From assembly GCA_009840165.1 (NCBI GenBank), contig VXOG01000111.1:1-64000 (forward strand): DNA of 64,000 nt, read 5' to 3'. The first letter of the stretch is position 1; each line of letters begins with the position of its first letter. Made by a program: the position numbers and the translations under genes. Below are positions 24,402 to 33,048 of the stretch, piece after piece. The notes under the pieces are model-generated. The model saw only the letters and a program-made list of their open reading frames with translations. It had not been told where the DNA came from and did no database searches. This DNA comes from Chloroflexota bacterium. GTDB lineage: Bacteria > Chloroflexota > Dehalococcoidia > Lucifugimonadales > UBA3495.

Positions 24402-25963
24402 ATACCACTGAAATTCTGATGATAGCGGCGGCCATCGTACCCGACCGAACCGCAATCGTATTCGACGGACAGCGTTTCAGCTTTGAGGCGTTGCAGGAGC
24501 GGGTCAACCGCCTCGCCAATGCCATGTCCGACCTGGGCGTCGGCAAAGGCGACCGGGTGGCGGCAATGCAGACCAACTGCAACCACCTGGTGGAAATCTA
24601 CTTTGCGGCCGCGCAGTTGGACGCGGTGTACGTGCCGATCAACTTCCGGGCCAAGGAAGAAGAACTGGCGATAATGCTGGGCATTGTCGATCCGAGTTTC
24701 CTGTTTTTGGGCCAGCGGTACCTGTCGCTGGTTTCCGGCGGAACGTTGCCCAACGACCGGATCGTAATGCTTGACGCCCCGCCGTCGGACGGGAAGCACG
24801 GATATGAGGATCTGCTGGCGGGCGCCGACGCCGAGCAGCTCCATTTCCCGGAGGACGATGAGGACGCCACCACCGTCATCATGTTCACGTCCGGCACCAC
24901 CAGCATCCCCAAAGGAGCGCAACTGACCCACGACAGTTTCGCCACCTTCTTGCTGACCAACGTGGAACCCGCCGACCCGGACGTGGCGGAAACCAACCTG
25001 CTCACGGTGCCGATGTACCACGTGGCCGGGCTGCAAGCGGCGCTGGCGGCGGTATTCGGGGGCCGCACCCTCATTGTCATGCCTCAATTCGACGAGGAGG
25101 AGTGGATGTCCCTGGCGGTTGAGCATCGGGCGAACCGGGCCATGCTGGTTCCGACCATGCTGAAGCGGGTGATGGATCATCCGAATTTCGCCAACTACGA
25201 CCTCTCATCGCTGGGAGTAATCACTTACGGGGCGGCGCCGATGCCTTTGCCGGTGATCAGGGACGCCATCGAGAAGTTTCCCAACACCCGTTTCATCAAC
25301 GCTTTTGGGCAGACGGAAACGGCTTCCACTATCACTATGCTGCCGCCGGACGATCATGTGCTAACCGGAACGCCGGAAGAGGTTGAGACCAAGCTGCGAA
25401 GGCTGACTTCCATCGGCAAGCCGCTGGACGACGTTGAGGTGATGATCGTAACGGAGGACGGTGAACCCGTGACCGAAGGCGAGGTGGGGGAGATAGTGGC
25501 TCGCGGGCCGCGCATGATGACGGGATACTGGGGGCAGGAAGAAGCCACCGGCGACACCATCCGGTCGGGCTGGCTCTACACCGGCGATCTCGCCTGGCAG
25601 GACGGGGACGGTTACATCTACCTCTCCGGACGGGCGCGCGATTTCATCAAGCGCGGCGGCGAGATGATTTCGCCAGAGGAAGTAGAGCAAACCCTGGCGG
25701 AACACTCCGGCGTTGCCGAGGCCGCGGTGATCGGCATACCCGACCTGGAATGGGGCGAAGAAGTCAGGGCAGTGGTGGTTCCCACCAACGAATCGGTGAC
25801 CGAGGAAGATCTGATTGAGTTTTGCCGTCAACGTCTGGCGGGGTTCAAACGGCCGCGCTCGGTGGTTTTCATCGACGCCTTGCCCCGCAACGTGATGGGC
25901 AAGGTAATGAAAAGAGACTTGCGGGAGCAATTTGATTCCCCGGTTGAATCATCAGGGAGGTAG
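24398..25963 (+). CDS. AMP-forming acyl-CoA synthetase
   Basis: The 521-residue ANL-superfamily ligase has the P-loop-like MFTSGTTSIPKGAQLTH (about residue 162), ITYGAAPMP, INAFGQTETAS, and the hinge GWLYTGDLAWQDGDGYIYLSGRARDFIKRGGEMISPEEVE, ending with the catalytic Lys of PRNVMGKVMKRDL. It activates a carboxylic acid to acyl-AMP and then acyl-CoA; chain length is not predictable. It is coupled by ATGA to the preceding enoyl-CoA hydratase, supporting a peripheral acid degradation operon. Confidence 0.88.
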   Translation: MNTTEILMIAAAIVPDRTAIVFDGQRFSFEALQERVNRLANAMSDLGVGKGDRVAAMQTNCNHLVEIYFAAAQLDAVYVPINFRAKEEELAIMLGIVDPSFLFLGQRYLSLVSGGTLPNDRIVMLDAPPSDGKHGYEDLLAGADAEQLHFPEDDEDATTVIMFTSGTTSIPKGAQLTHDSFATFLLTNVEPADPDVAETNLLTVPMYHVAGLQAALAAVFGGRTLIVMPQFDEEEWMSLAVEHRANRAMLVPTMLKRVMDHPNFANYDLSSLGVITYGAAPMPLPVIRDAIEKFPNTRFINAFGQTETASTITMLPPDDHVLTGTPEEVETKLRRLTSIGKPLDDVEVMIVTEDGEPVTEGEVGEIVARGPRMMTGYWGQEEATGDTIRSGWLYTGDLAWQDGDGYIYLSGRARDFIKRGGEMISPEEVEQTLAEHSGVAEAAVIGIPDLEWGEEVRAVVVPTNESVTEEDLIEFCRQRLAGFKRPRSVVFIDALPRNVMGKVMKRDLREQFDSPVESSGR

Positions 25964-25967
25964 CGGA

Positions 25968-26900
25968 ATGGATATTGCCGTGATGGGCGCCGGTGGCGTC
26001 GGAGGTTATTTCGGGGGATTGCTGGCCCGAGTCGGACACAACGTTACGTTTGTCGCCCGGGGCGCGCACCTGGAAGCCATGCGCCGCAACGGGCTGCGGG
26101 TGATCAGCAGCAACGACGGCGATTTTACGGTGGCCGGCAAAGCGACGGATCAGCCCGGCGAAGTCAATACGCAGGAACTAATCCTGTTCACGGTCAAGAT
26201 GTACCACAACGACGACGCCATTCATGCCATCGCGCCGATGGTTGGGCCTAACAGCATCGTCCTGACGTTGCAGAACGGGGTCGACAACGGCGACCGGCTG
26301 GTGGACGTTTACGGGGCGGAGCGGGTGATGATCGGATCTGCTTACCTGGAAGGACGGATCAGCGAACCGGGGGTCGTGACTCAAGGTGGGCCGGGGGCAG
26401 CGTCTTTCGGCGAGCGGACGCCCGGCATAACCGAGCGGGGCGAGCGGCTGCTGGAGGTGTTCCGGGGAGCCAATTGGCGGGTGGAACTGCTTGAAAACAT
26501 GACCGGGATGCTGTGGAAGAAGTTTGCCTACCTGTCGGGTTCCGCCGGAGTTTGCGCGGCCAGCGGCTGCACCTATGGGGAGTTGCGCACCGTTCCAGAA
26601 ACGCGCGCTGCAATTGAAGCGGCGATTGCTGAGGCGCTGGCGGTGGGCGAGGCGTCCGGCGCGCCATTGGAACCTGACTCCCTGGAATGGTCCATGAACG
26701 CGCTGGACAATTTTCCGGCCACGGGCATGGCATCGCTGGCAAAGGACTTCGCCGAGGATCGTCCGGTGGAACTGGAAGGGCTGACCGGTACCGTGATCCG
26801 AATGGGCGAAGAATACGGAGTGCCGACACCGGTGAACAACGCTTTGTACGCAGTCCTGAAGCCCCGAGCGAACCGGATTGAGGCGGCTTTGGGTGGTTAG
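25968..26900 (+). CDS. 2-dehydropantoate 2-reductase family (ApbA/PanE)
   Basis: The 310-residue NADPH-dependent oxidoreductase starts with MDIAVMGAGGVGGYFGGLLARVGHNVTFVARGAHLEAMRRNGL, followed by VKMYHNDDAI, TLQNGVDN and the catalytic-Lys region GMLWKKFAYLSG, then EDRPVELEGLTGTVIRMGEEYGVPTPVNNALY. GGGAGG before the ATG at 25968 sets the start. The family makes pantoate for CoA synthesis, but in this catabolic context it may reduce another 2-oxo acid. It follows the acyl-CoA ligase by 4 bases. Confidence 0.8.
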   Translation: MDIAVMGAGGVGGYFGGLLARVGHNVTFVARGAHLEAMRRNGLRVISSNDGDFTVAGKATDQPGEVNTQELILFTVKMYHNDDAIHAIAPMVGPNSIVLTLQNGVDNGDRLVDVYGAERVMIGSAYLEGRISEPGVVTQGGPGAASFGERTPGITERGERLLEVFRGANWRVELLENMTGMLWKKFAYLSGSAGVCAASGCTYGELRTVPETRAAIEAAIAEALAVGEASGAPLEPDSLEWSMNALDNFPATGMASLAKDFAEDRPVELEGLTGTVIRMGEEYGVPTPVNNALYAVLKPRANRIEAALGG

Positions 26901-26903
26901 TTC

Positions 26904-26942
26904 TCCTCACCCCAACCCTCTCCCACAATGGGGAGAGGGAGC
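26904..26942. repeat. CCTCTCCC/GGGAGAGG dispersed hairpin, copy 2
   Basis: CCTCACCCC..CCCTCTCCCA and TGGGGAGAGGGAG form a stem between two convergent genes and probably act as a terminator there. Confidence 0.55.
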
Positions 26943-26948
26943 GGCTGG

Positions 26949-27314
26949 TCAGGATTCCGGGTAGGTTAACTTCATCAGGACGTGGCGACGGTTCTTGGTG
27001 TAGGGGCGGACTTGCTCGGGCCAGCGGCCGGAGTCCACGGCTTCGGCCCACTCGGGGCTGGTGAGCACGTCGGGGCTTTCGATCTGGTACACCGCGTGGT
27101 GCTTGGGCGTGCCTGGGATTTCGATTTCCCTGACTTCGCCGCCCATGGCCATGACAAGGCGCTGGGTTTCGTAGCGGGTTACTCCGATCACGCCGGGAGC
27201 CTGGTTGAGCAGCGGGCAGTGTTCGCTGTTGTACACGTCGTTGAACAGAGCCTCACGGTCGGGGTCGATGTCCATGCTGGCGATGAACAGGTAGCGGGAT
27301 TTCAGTTCGGTCAT
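26949..27314 (-). CDS. Dimeric alpha/beta-barrel protein (EthD/DUF4286-like)
   Basis: The 121-residue protein (SRYLFIASMDIDPDREALFNDVYNSEHCPLLNQAPGVIGVTRYETQR) has the ferredoxin-like strand-helix pattern and spacing of small dimeric barrel proteins related to EthD. Such proteins are often accessory or degradative enzymes of unknown substrate. It sits between two hairpin repeats. I recognise the fold but not the function. Confidence 0.5.
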   Translation of the reverse strand: MTELKSRYLFIASMDIDPDREALFNDVYNSEHCPLLNQAPGVIGVTRYETQRLVMAMGGEVREIEIPGTPKHHAVYQIESPDVLTSPEWAEAVDSGRWPEQVRPYTKNRRHVLMKLTYPES

Positions 27315-27335
27315 TTTGGGCCTCCGGATGGATTC

Positions 27336-27370
27336 CCCTCACCCTAACCCTCTCCCACCGGGGGAGAGGA
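27336..27370. repeat. CCTCTCCC/GGGAGAGG dispersed hairpin, copy 3
   Basis: CCTCACCCTAACCCTCTCCC and GGGGGAGAGGA arms; lies between two minus-strand genes, downstream of the TPR gene. Confidence 0.55.
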
Positions 27371-27382
27371 GATTGATAGGGG

Positions 27383-27970
27383 TTAGTGGGATTGGTGCAG
27401 CATCTGGGCGGCTAGCGCCCAATCAGAGCGGGCGGCGCTCATATCACCCAGGTTGGCATAAGCCTTGCCGCGCGCTACGTAAGCTTCGGTGTAGCGCTCG
27501 TACAGCGTGATGGCGGCGGTGAAATCTGCGACGGCCCGGTGGTTGTCACCGGCATCCCGCAAAGCCAGGCCGCGCCGGTAGAGGGTTTCGGCGTTGTCGG
27601 CGGACAGGGACAGGGCTTGCGTGAAATCGGCAACTGCGGCCTCCAAGAGACCCAGCCGGTAGCGCGCGACGCCCCGCGTTTTCCAAGCGTCGGCATGACC
27701 GGCGCCGAGAGCAAGGGCGCGGGTGCAGTCGGATTCGGCGTCTGACCAGCGGCCCAGCTCGAGGTTGACCGCGCCACGCAGGGACCACGCCGACGGGTCA
27801 TCCGGGTTCATACGGAGGGCGATGTCCAACTCAGCAATGGCGGCTTGCCAGCGACGCAACCGGGACAGGGCTTCGGCGCGGCAAGTCCGCACTGCTGCGT
27901 CATCGGAATCGATGAGCGCGGCTACGTCCAACTCGGCCAGGGCCTCGTCAGAGCGGTTCAGATTGAGCAA
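27383..27970 (-). CDS. Tetratricopeptide-repeat protein
   Basis: The 195-residue product is made of about five TPR-type 34-residue units, for example WQAAIAELDIALRMNPDDPSAW, WSDAESDCTRALALGAGHADAW, LEAAVADFTQALSLSADNAETL and HRAVADFTAAITLYERYTEAY. TPRs mediate protein contacts. The only usable start is TTG 27970 because the frame upstream lacks ATG or GTG before a stop. It follows the ThDP-enzyme gene by 43 bases on the same strand and is probably cotranscribed. No signal peptide is visible. Confidence 0.75.
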   Translation of the reverse strand: MLNLNRSDEALAELDVAALIDSDDAAVRTCRAEALSRLRRWQAAIAELDIALRMNPDDPSAWSLRGAVNLELGRWSDAESDCTRALALGAGHADAWKTRGVARYRLGLLEAAVADFTQALSLSADNAETLYRRGLALRDAGDNHRAVADFTAAITLYERYTEAYVARGKAYANLGDMSAARSDWALAAQMLHQSH

Positions 27971-28013
27971 GTCCCTGGCCCGGTCGATGTAGGGCGCAAC
28001 GGAGCGGCCGGCA

Positions 28014-29660
28014 TTAAAACGCGCGCTTGTGGGAATAGTCTATCTCCTCGTTGGTGATGAATTCCAGCAGGACGGCGTTGCCGTCTTCATTCTGGCGGCG
28101 GGCGCGCTGGAATGCGGGGATGATTTCGTTAGGATCGGTGATGCGCTCGGCGTATCCGCCCATGGCCCGGCCCATGTCGGCGTAGTTGCCGCCCAGGTCG
28201 CGGGTGTTGTAGAGATCATGGGAACGCTGCATCGCGCCGGTTTCCACGGCCATGGTGGAGTTGTTGAGCACGACGGTGGTGATGGGCGCGCCGCTGCGCA
28301 CGGCAGTCTCGAAGTCCAGGCCCACCATGCCGAAAGCGGCGTCGCCCATAAAGTTGACGCACATCTTGTCGGGCGCGGCCAGTTTCGCACCGATGACCAG
28401 GCCCAAGCCGGTACCGAGGCCGTGGGATTTGCCCCAACCCAGATAGCTGCGCGGCCCGCCGGAGCGGTAGAAGGGAGTAATCTGATCGCGGGGGCTGCCG
28501 GAGTCGTGGGTGATGATGGCTTGGTCTGAGGGTACAGCCTGCTGAAAGTCGGTGATGACTCGGTAGGGGTTGACCAGCGGGCCGGCATCGGTGGTCTTGT
28601 GCCGCCACTCGGCTAGCCAGGCATTGCGGACGGACTCGATCTCGCCGGTGACTTCGGCGTTGTTGCGGCGGTTGTCGCCGATGATTTCGCGGCACGCTTC
28701 GATCATCTGGCGGAGGGCCAGCTTGGCGTCGCCGATTACGGGGAACTGAACGTCGTAGTCCTTGTTGAGGTCGCGGGGATCGTTGGTGTTCTGGATCAGG
28801 GTGCGGCCGGCCGGCAGGTTCATGGACATGCCGTGCTTTGTGAAGCTGCAGCCCACGCCGAAGATTACGTCCGCGCGGCGCATGAAGTGATACACCGTCC
28901 CCGACATCACGCCGGAACCGCTGCCCAGGGCCAGGGGGTGATGTTCCGGGAATCCGCTCTTGCCCAGCAGGGTTGTCATAACCGGAACCGACAGCAGTTC
29001 GGCCAGCTCCACCAGTTCGTCGGTGGCCTCGGCGTACATGACGCCCTGGCCGGCGTGGATGACCGGGTAGGTGGCGGAGCACAGGGCGCGGGCCGCGGCT
29101 TCAACGTCGTCGGGGTCGGCCTGGGAGGCGGAACGGCGCACGTTGCCGCCCCAGTAGAACGCTTCCTCGGACACCTCTTCCAGCGCCACGTCGGCGGGAA
29201 TCTCGATCATGGAGGGGCCGGGCCGGCCGGTGTAGAGGGCGTTAACGGCGCGGCGCATAACCTGGCTGGTGCTGCCAGACAGGTTGAGGCGTTCCAGGTG
29301 CTTGGTGACACTGGCAAAACTCTCTATGGAGTCGAACATGGGAAAGACGCCCTGGCGTTCGCGGGGGTGTCCCAGGGGAAGCAGCAGGATGGGCACGGAG
29401 TCGGAGAATGACGTAGCCACGCCAGAGTAGGCGTTCTCGGCGCCGGGACCGTACTGCATGGCGAACACGCCGGGCGGCCGGCCGTTGGTTACGCGGCTGT
29501 AACCGTCGGCGATGCCAACGCCCACGCGCTCCTGGCGGCAGATGACGGGACGGATGCCGGCGGCGGCGCAGGCCTCGATTACGGGAGTGGTGGGGAAGCA
29601 GGACAGGTATTCAACACCCTCCCGTTTCAAAATTTCTGCGATAGCGTCAATGGTCTGCAC
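28014..29660 (-). CDS. Thiamine-diphosphate-dependent enzyme (acetolactate synthase-like)
   Basis: The 548-residue enzyme has the three-domain layout of the POX/AHAS family: an N-terminal Pyr domain with the catalytic Glu in VICRQERVGVGIADGYSR, a central domain, and a C-terminal PP domain with the ThDP motif NFMGDAAFGMVGLDFETAVRSGAPITTVVLNNS. It decarboxylates or ligates a 2-oxo acid. No small regulatory subunit is adjacent, so a role in catabolism (for example a 2-oxo-acid decarboxylase or oxalyl-CoA-type lyase) is as likely as branched-chain amino acid synthesis. Confidence 0.8.
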   Translation of the reverse strand: MQTIDAIAEILKREGVEYLSCFPTTPVIEACAAAGIRPVICRQERVGVGIADGYSRVTNGRPPGVFAMQYGPGAENAYSGVATSFSDSVPILLLPLGHPRERQGVFPMFDSIESFASVTKHLERLNLSGSTSQVMRRAVNALYTGRPGPSMIEIPADVALEEVSEEAFYWGGNVRRSASQADPDDVEAAARALCSATYPVIHAGQGVMYAEATDELVELAELLSVPVMTTLLGKSGFPEHHPLALGSGSGVMSGTVYHFMRRADVIFGVGCSFTKHGMSMNLPAGRTLIQNTNDPRDLNKDYDVQFPVIGDAKLALRQMIEACREIIGDNRRNNAEVTGEIESVRNAWLAEWRHKTTDAGPLVNPYRVITDFQQAVPSDQAIITHDSGSPRDQITPFYRSGGPRSYLGWGKSHGLGTGLGLVIGAKLAAPDKMCVNFMGDAAFGMVGLDFETAVRSGAPITTVVLNNSTMAVETGAMQRSHDLYNTRDLGGNYADMGRAMGGYAERITDPNEIIPAFQRARRQNEDGNAVLLEFITNEEIDYSHKRAF

Positions 29661-29826
29661 GATAAAACCTCAGTTGCGGCGCCGGCGGGCGAATTCGCAG
29701 CCGGCGTTCGGATACCCAAGAGTATAGCACCGCAGCGGGATTGGTCTGGTTGCAAGGGCAGCCAATGTAACCGCCCCTGCCAGATCATTGACAGCGAGTG
29801 ATCGCAGGACTTTACGGGGGAATTTC

Positions 29827-29866
29827 GATAGGGATTCCTCCTATTAGATAGGGATTCCTCCTGTTA
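29827..29866. repeat. Two-copy 20-bp tandem repeat
   Basis: GATAGGGATTCCTCCTATTA is followed directly by the same 20 bases with one change (CTGTTA). On the minus strand each unit contains AGGAGG, the Shine-Dalgarno core, but no reading frame follows. Confidence 0.7.
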
Positions 29867-30267
29867 GGGTGTTAGTGTCTGCCAGAGGTGATGTTTCCGG
29901 TGGTCGTTGTCAGCCCCACGGCCGAGGGGTTACGCATGGGTTTTTGCTCACTCAAGGTTTGGCGGACGGCGCACGGGCAAGGAAGGAATCCCTCACCCAA
30001 TCCTCTCCGGGAGTAGATGGAGAGGCGAATGCGACGGACGCCCAGCGTGTGAGCAGGCGCTGGCCCCGTTGCGACCACGCCGGTTAGATATTGACCGGAC
30101 GCTGGTCCTGGCGAGAGCGGGTATGCGATTTCGGATTCTGACGGGTTGGCCGTGTACGACCTTGGTTATCACCTCTGGACAGGACAGAATAGACTATAAG
30201 TTCCAACGCGCGTGTCGCCATTATGGACTCATACGTTCGGCATTGTCAAGAGGGTGATCCAGTTTGA

Positions 30268-30411
30268 CAGGGCCTTTTCAAAGTTAATCCGTCATTCTCG
30301 CGCAAGCGGGAATCCAGAAAGCCGTTGTGCTCAGGATGTCCTGGATTCCGGCTTTCGCCGGAATGACGGGTTTGGATGAAAGTCCGCCGCCCTCGACTTT
30401 GAAAAGGCCCT
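30268..30411. mobile_element. MITE-like nested palindrome with 17-bp inverted ends
   Basis: CAGGGCCTTTTCAAAGT at 30268-30284 is perfectly inverted at 30395-30411. Inside, GTCATTCTCGCGCAAGCGGGAATCCAG-like sequence (30290-30316) is itself inverted against a full REP-like element at 30340-30367. The unit has no coding capacity, so it could be a small non-autonomous element or a cruciform-forming structure. Confidence 0.5.
30340..30367. repeat. REP-like palindrome, copy 2
   Basis: CTGGATTCCGGC TTTC GCCGGAATGACG, the REP-like element in the opposite loop orientation, inside the 144-bp palindrome. Confidence 0.65.
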
Positions 30412-30421
30412 GCCACCTTGA

Positions 30422-30450
30422 TTGTGCCGGCAGGGATACAGGGCTAGAAT
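30422..30450 (+). promoter_or_regulatory. Promoter of the CoA-transferase III pair
   Basis: TTGTGC and TAGAAT with a 17-base spacer, 31 bases before the TTG start at 30481. Confidence 0.4.
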
Positions 30451-30480
30451 GACTGCGAAAATCGAAATGGGAGTTTGATA

Positions 30481-31677
30481 TTGACCAGCGGAGCTTTGGC
30501 CGGCGTCAGGGTTATCGACCTGACCCACCACATCGCCGGCCCATACGCCACCAAGCTGTTGGCCGATTTCGGGGCCGACGTGCTGAAGATCGAGAGGCCC
30601 GGCGGGGATCCAGCTCGCCGGTTGCCGCCGTTCTTCCACGACGAACCGCACCAGGAAAAGAGCCTGCCGTTCCTGTACCTGAACACCAACAAGCGCAGCA
30701 TCACGCTGAATCTGAAATCGGAGGAGGGGCGCGGTATTCTGCTGGAACTGCTGGCGGACGCCGACGCTTTGGTGGAGAATTTCGCGCCTCGCGTGATGCC
30801 ATCGCTGGGGTTGGATTACGAGACGCTACGGGGGCACAATCCGCGCCTGGTAGTAGCGTCGGCGTCCAACTTCGGCCAGACGGGGCCGTGGCGGGATTAT
30901 CGGGCGACCGAGATTGTAGAGTACGCGCTGGGCGGGCTGATGTATATCTTCGGGGCTTACGACCGGGAACCGTTGAAGCACGCAATGAACCAAGCGCAGT
31001 TCAAGGCGGGCACCAACCTGGCGTCGGCGACGCTGATGGCGCTGTACCACCAGCGGCTCACCGGTCAAGGGCAACGAGTGGACGTGTCCATTCAGGAAAG
31101 CATCGCATCGGCGCTGCGGGACGTCATCAACAACTACACCTACCTGGGCGCGGTACGGCGCCGGCAGCCCAACCACACCGGCGACCTGACGCGGCTGCGC
31201 GCGGTGTCGGATGGGTACGTGCTGCCTAACCCGGGAATCGGCGCCGGGTTGAACTGGCAGATCCTCGTAGATTTCCTTGATGCTCCCCAGTTGGACGATC
31301 CCCGGTTCGAGAACGCATCGGCACGGCTGGTAAACGCCGAGGCGTTGGGCGAGATACTGGACGAGATATTCGCCACTAAGCAGAAGCGGGACATCTTCTA
31401 TGCGGCCCACGAGAAGCGGTTCATTTACGGCGTGATAGACTCGCCCGCCGAAACCATTGAGAACCCACAGATACAGGCGCGCGGTTACTACCAGCCGGTG
31501 GAGCATCCGGAACTGGGTGAGATTACGTTCCCGGGCGCGCCTTTCCTGATGAGCAGTTCGCCCTGGGCGGTGAATTCGACCGCCCCGGCGCTCGGCCAGC
31601 ACAACGGTGAGGTGCTGGGTTCGTTGGGGTACGACGCACAGGGAATGGCTTACCTGGCCGCATCGGAGGTGATCTAA
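30481..31677 (+). CDS. Family III CoA-transferase (CaiB/BaiF type), first of pair
   Basis: The 398-residue protein begins LAGVRVIDLTHHIAGPYATKLLADFGADVLKIERPGGDPAR, has LNLKSEEGRGILLELLADADALVENFAPRVM, and RLTGQGQRVDVSIQES. Glu206 occupies the position of the catalytic Asp in formyl-CoA transferase, which is seen in many family members. It transfers CoA between carboxylic acids through an anhydride intermediate. TTG 30481 is chosen because GGGAG lies 7 bases upstream; a TTG at 30475 is too close. It precedes a second family III gene by one base. Confidence 0.85.
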   Translation: MTSGALAGVRVIDLTHHIAGPYATKLLADFGADVLKIERPGGDPARRLPPFFHDEPHQEKSLPFLYLNTNKRSITLNLKSEEGRGILLELLADADALVENFAPRVMPSLGLDYETLRGHNPRLVVASASNFGQTGPWRDYRATEIVEYALGGLMYIFGAYDREPLKHAMNQAQFKAGTNLASATLMALYHQRLTGQGQRVDVSIQESIASALRDVINNYTYLGAVRRRQPNHTGDLTRLRAVSDGYVLPNPGIGAGLNWQILVDFLDAPQLDDPRFENASARLVNAEALGEILDEIFATKQKRDIFYAAHEKRFIYGVIDSPAETIENPQIQARGYYQPVEHPELGEITFPGAPFLMSSSPWAVNSTAPALGQHNGEVLGSLGYDAQGMAYLAASEVI

Positions 31678-31678
31678 C

Positions 31679-33031
31679 ATGGCTGGACCGTTGCGGGGTG
31701 TACGCATCGTCGAGATGGGGCAGCTGATCGCCATACCGTCGGCAATGAAGTGGCTGGCCGATATGGGCGCGGAAGTCATCCGCCTGGAGTCGGTGCAACG
31801 GCTGGAAAGCTACCGTACGGACTCGCTGTATCACAACGACGTGGATGGGGAGTTTTGGAATCGAGGCGCGAACTTCTACGAGCAGAACCGCAACAAGCTG
31901 GGGCTAACGCTAGATTTAAGCCGCGACGAGGGGAGGGAAGTGCTGCGCGACTTGATCGCCGTCGCCGACGTGTTCGCCGAAAACTTCACGCCGCGGGTAA
32001 TCCGCAACTTCGCGTTGGAATACACGGACCTGAAGAAGATCAGGTCTGACATAATCATGGTGTCGTCCACCGGATACGGATTCGATGGGCCGTGGTCGAA
32101 CTTCGGCGCGACCGGGCCGGCCACCGAAGGCGCGGCGGGTCTGGCTTACATGACGGGCTACAAGGGCGGCGGGCCGATGATGTCGGAAATTCCGTACACC
32201 GACTACACCGCCGGAGAGCACACGGTTGCCGCCGTGATGCTGGCGTTGATGCACCGGCTGAACACGGGACAAGGCCAGTTCATCGACGTGTCGCAGACGC
32301 AGACGTGCAGCGCGACGATTCCAGAGGCCCTATTGGACTGGACAGTGAACGGTCGGGTGGAAGAACGGATGGGCAACGAGGACCCGGCCATGTCTCCCCA
32401 TGGATGCTACCCGTGCGCCGGAGATGACCGGTGGATTGCCATCGCCATTGGCAGCGACGAGGCGTGGTATGCGTTGTGTCGCGTCATGGGACGGCCGGAC
32501 TGGGCGGCGGACGAACGGTATAGCGACGTGCTGCGCCGAATTCGGCATCGGGAAGAGTTGGACACGATGCTGGCGTTTGAAACCCGGACCCACGACAACC
32601 ATGAGTTAATGGCGAAGTTGCAGGCCGAAGGTGTCGCCGCCGGCGCGGTGATGGACAGCGAGGACCTGCTGTTCAATGAACACCTGAAGGAGCGTGGATT
32701 CTACGAAGTGGTGGAGCATCATCCCGATACCGGGATGCCGCCGCTGCCTTACGCGGGCCGCCCGTGGAAATTGTCGGACACGCCGGCGGGCCCGCCCCAA
32801 GCGGCGCCGATCATGGGTCAGCACAATCGGCAGATACTCGCGGGGCTGCTGGGCAAAACGGACCACGAAATCGTGGCGCTCGAAGAGTCCAACGTGATCG
32901 GCTACACGCCGTTGACGCCGCGCGGCGTGCGTCGGCCGTCGCTGGACGAGCAGGTGCGGCAGGGCAGGATGCAGAGGTATGAAACGAACTACGCCGAACG
33001 AGTGCGGGAGCGGTTCGGAATTGGAGAGTAA
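31679..33031 (+). CDS. Family III CoA-transferase (CaiB/BaiF type), second of pair
   Basis: The 450-residue protein has LRGVRIVEMGQLIAIPSAMKWLADMGAEVIRLE, LDLSRDEGREVLRDLIAVADVFAENFTPRVIRNF, VSSTGYGFDGPW and NTGQGQFIDVSQTQTCSA. At the position expected to carry the acidic nucleophile, this protein has Gln208, so it may be an inactive or modified partner of the upstream enzyme. Overall length is longer than usual because of a C-terminal extension rich in Arg. Adjacency to the first gene (one base apart) suggests a heteromer. Confidence 0.82.
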   Translation: MAGPLRGVRIVEMGQLIAIPSAMKWLADMGAEVIRLESVQRLESYRTDSLYHNDVDGEFWNRGANFYEQNRNKLGLTLDLSRDEGREVLRDLIAVADVFAENFTPRVIRNFALEYTDLKKIRSDIIMVSSTGYGFDGPWSNFGATGPATEGAAGLAYMTGYKGGGPMMSEIPYTDYTAGEHTVAAVMLALMHRLNTGQGQFIDVSQTQTCSATIPEALLDWTVNGRVEERMGNEDPAMSPHGCYPCAGDDRWIAIAIGSDEAWYALCRVMGRPDWAADERYSDVLRRIRHREELDTMLAFETRTHDNHELMAKLQAEGVAAGAVMDSEDLLFNEHLKERGFYEVVEHHPDTGMPPLPYAGRPWKLSDTPAGPPQAAPIMGQHNRQILAGLLGKTDHEIVALEESNVIGYTPLTPRGVRRPSLDEQVRQGRMQRYETNYAERVRERFGIGE

Positions 33032-33048
33032 GCAAAGGGAGTTGCGCA

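Larger units (their letters stand above)
29661..30480. other. 820-bp non-coding region rich in repeats
   Basis: I see no supported gene. It holds a two-copy 20-bp tandem repeat at 29827, a degenerate CCTCTCC hairpin at about 29990-30026, a GGGCGG-type hairpin near 29757, and a 144-bp nested palindrome at 30268. Open frames here have poor codon use and no family resemblance. Confidence 0.5.

Noticed and set aside
29907..30257. A 116-residue open frame in the large intergenic region
   Set aside because: No ribosome-binding site, poor codon use, overlaps a degenerate hairpin repeat and has no family resemblance.
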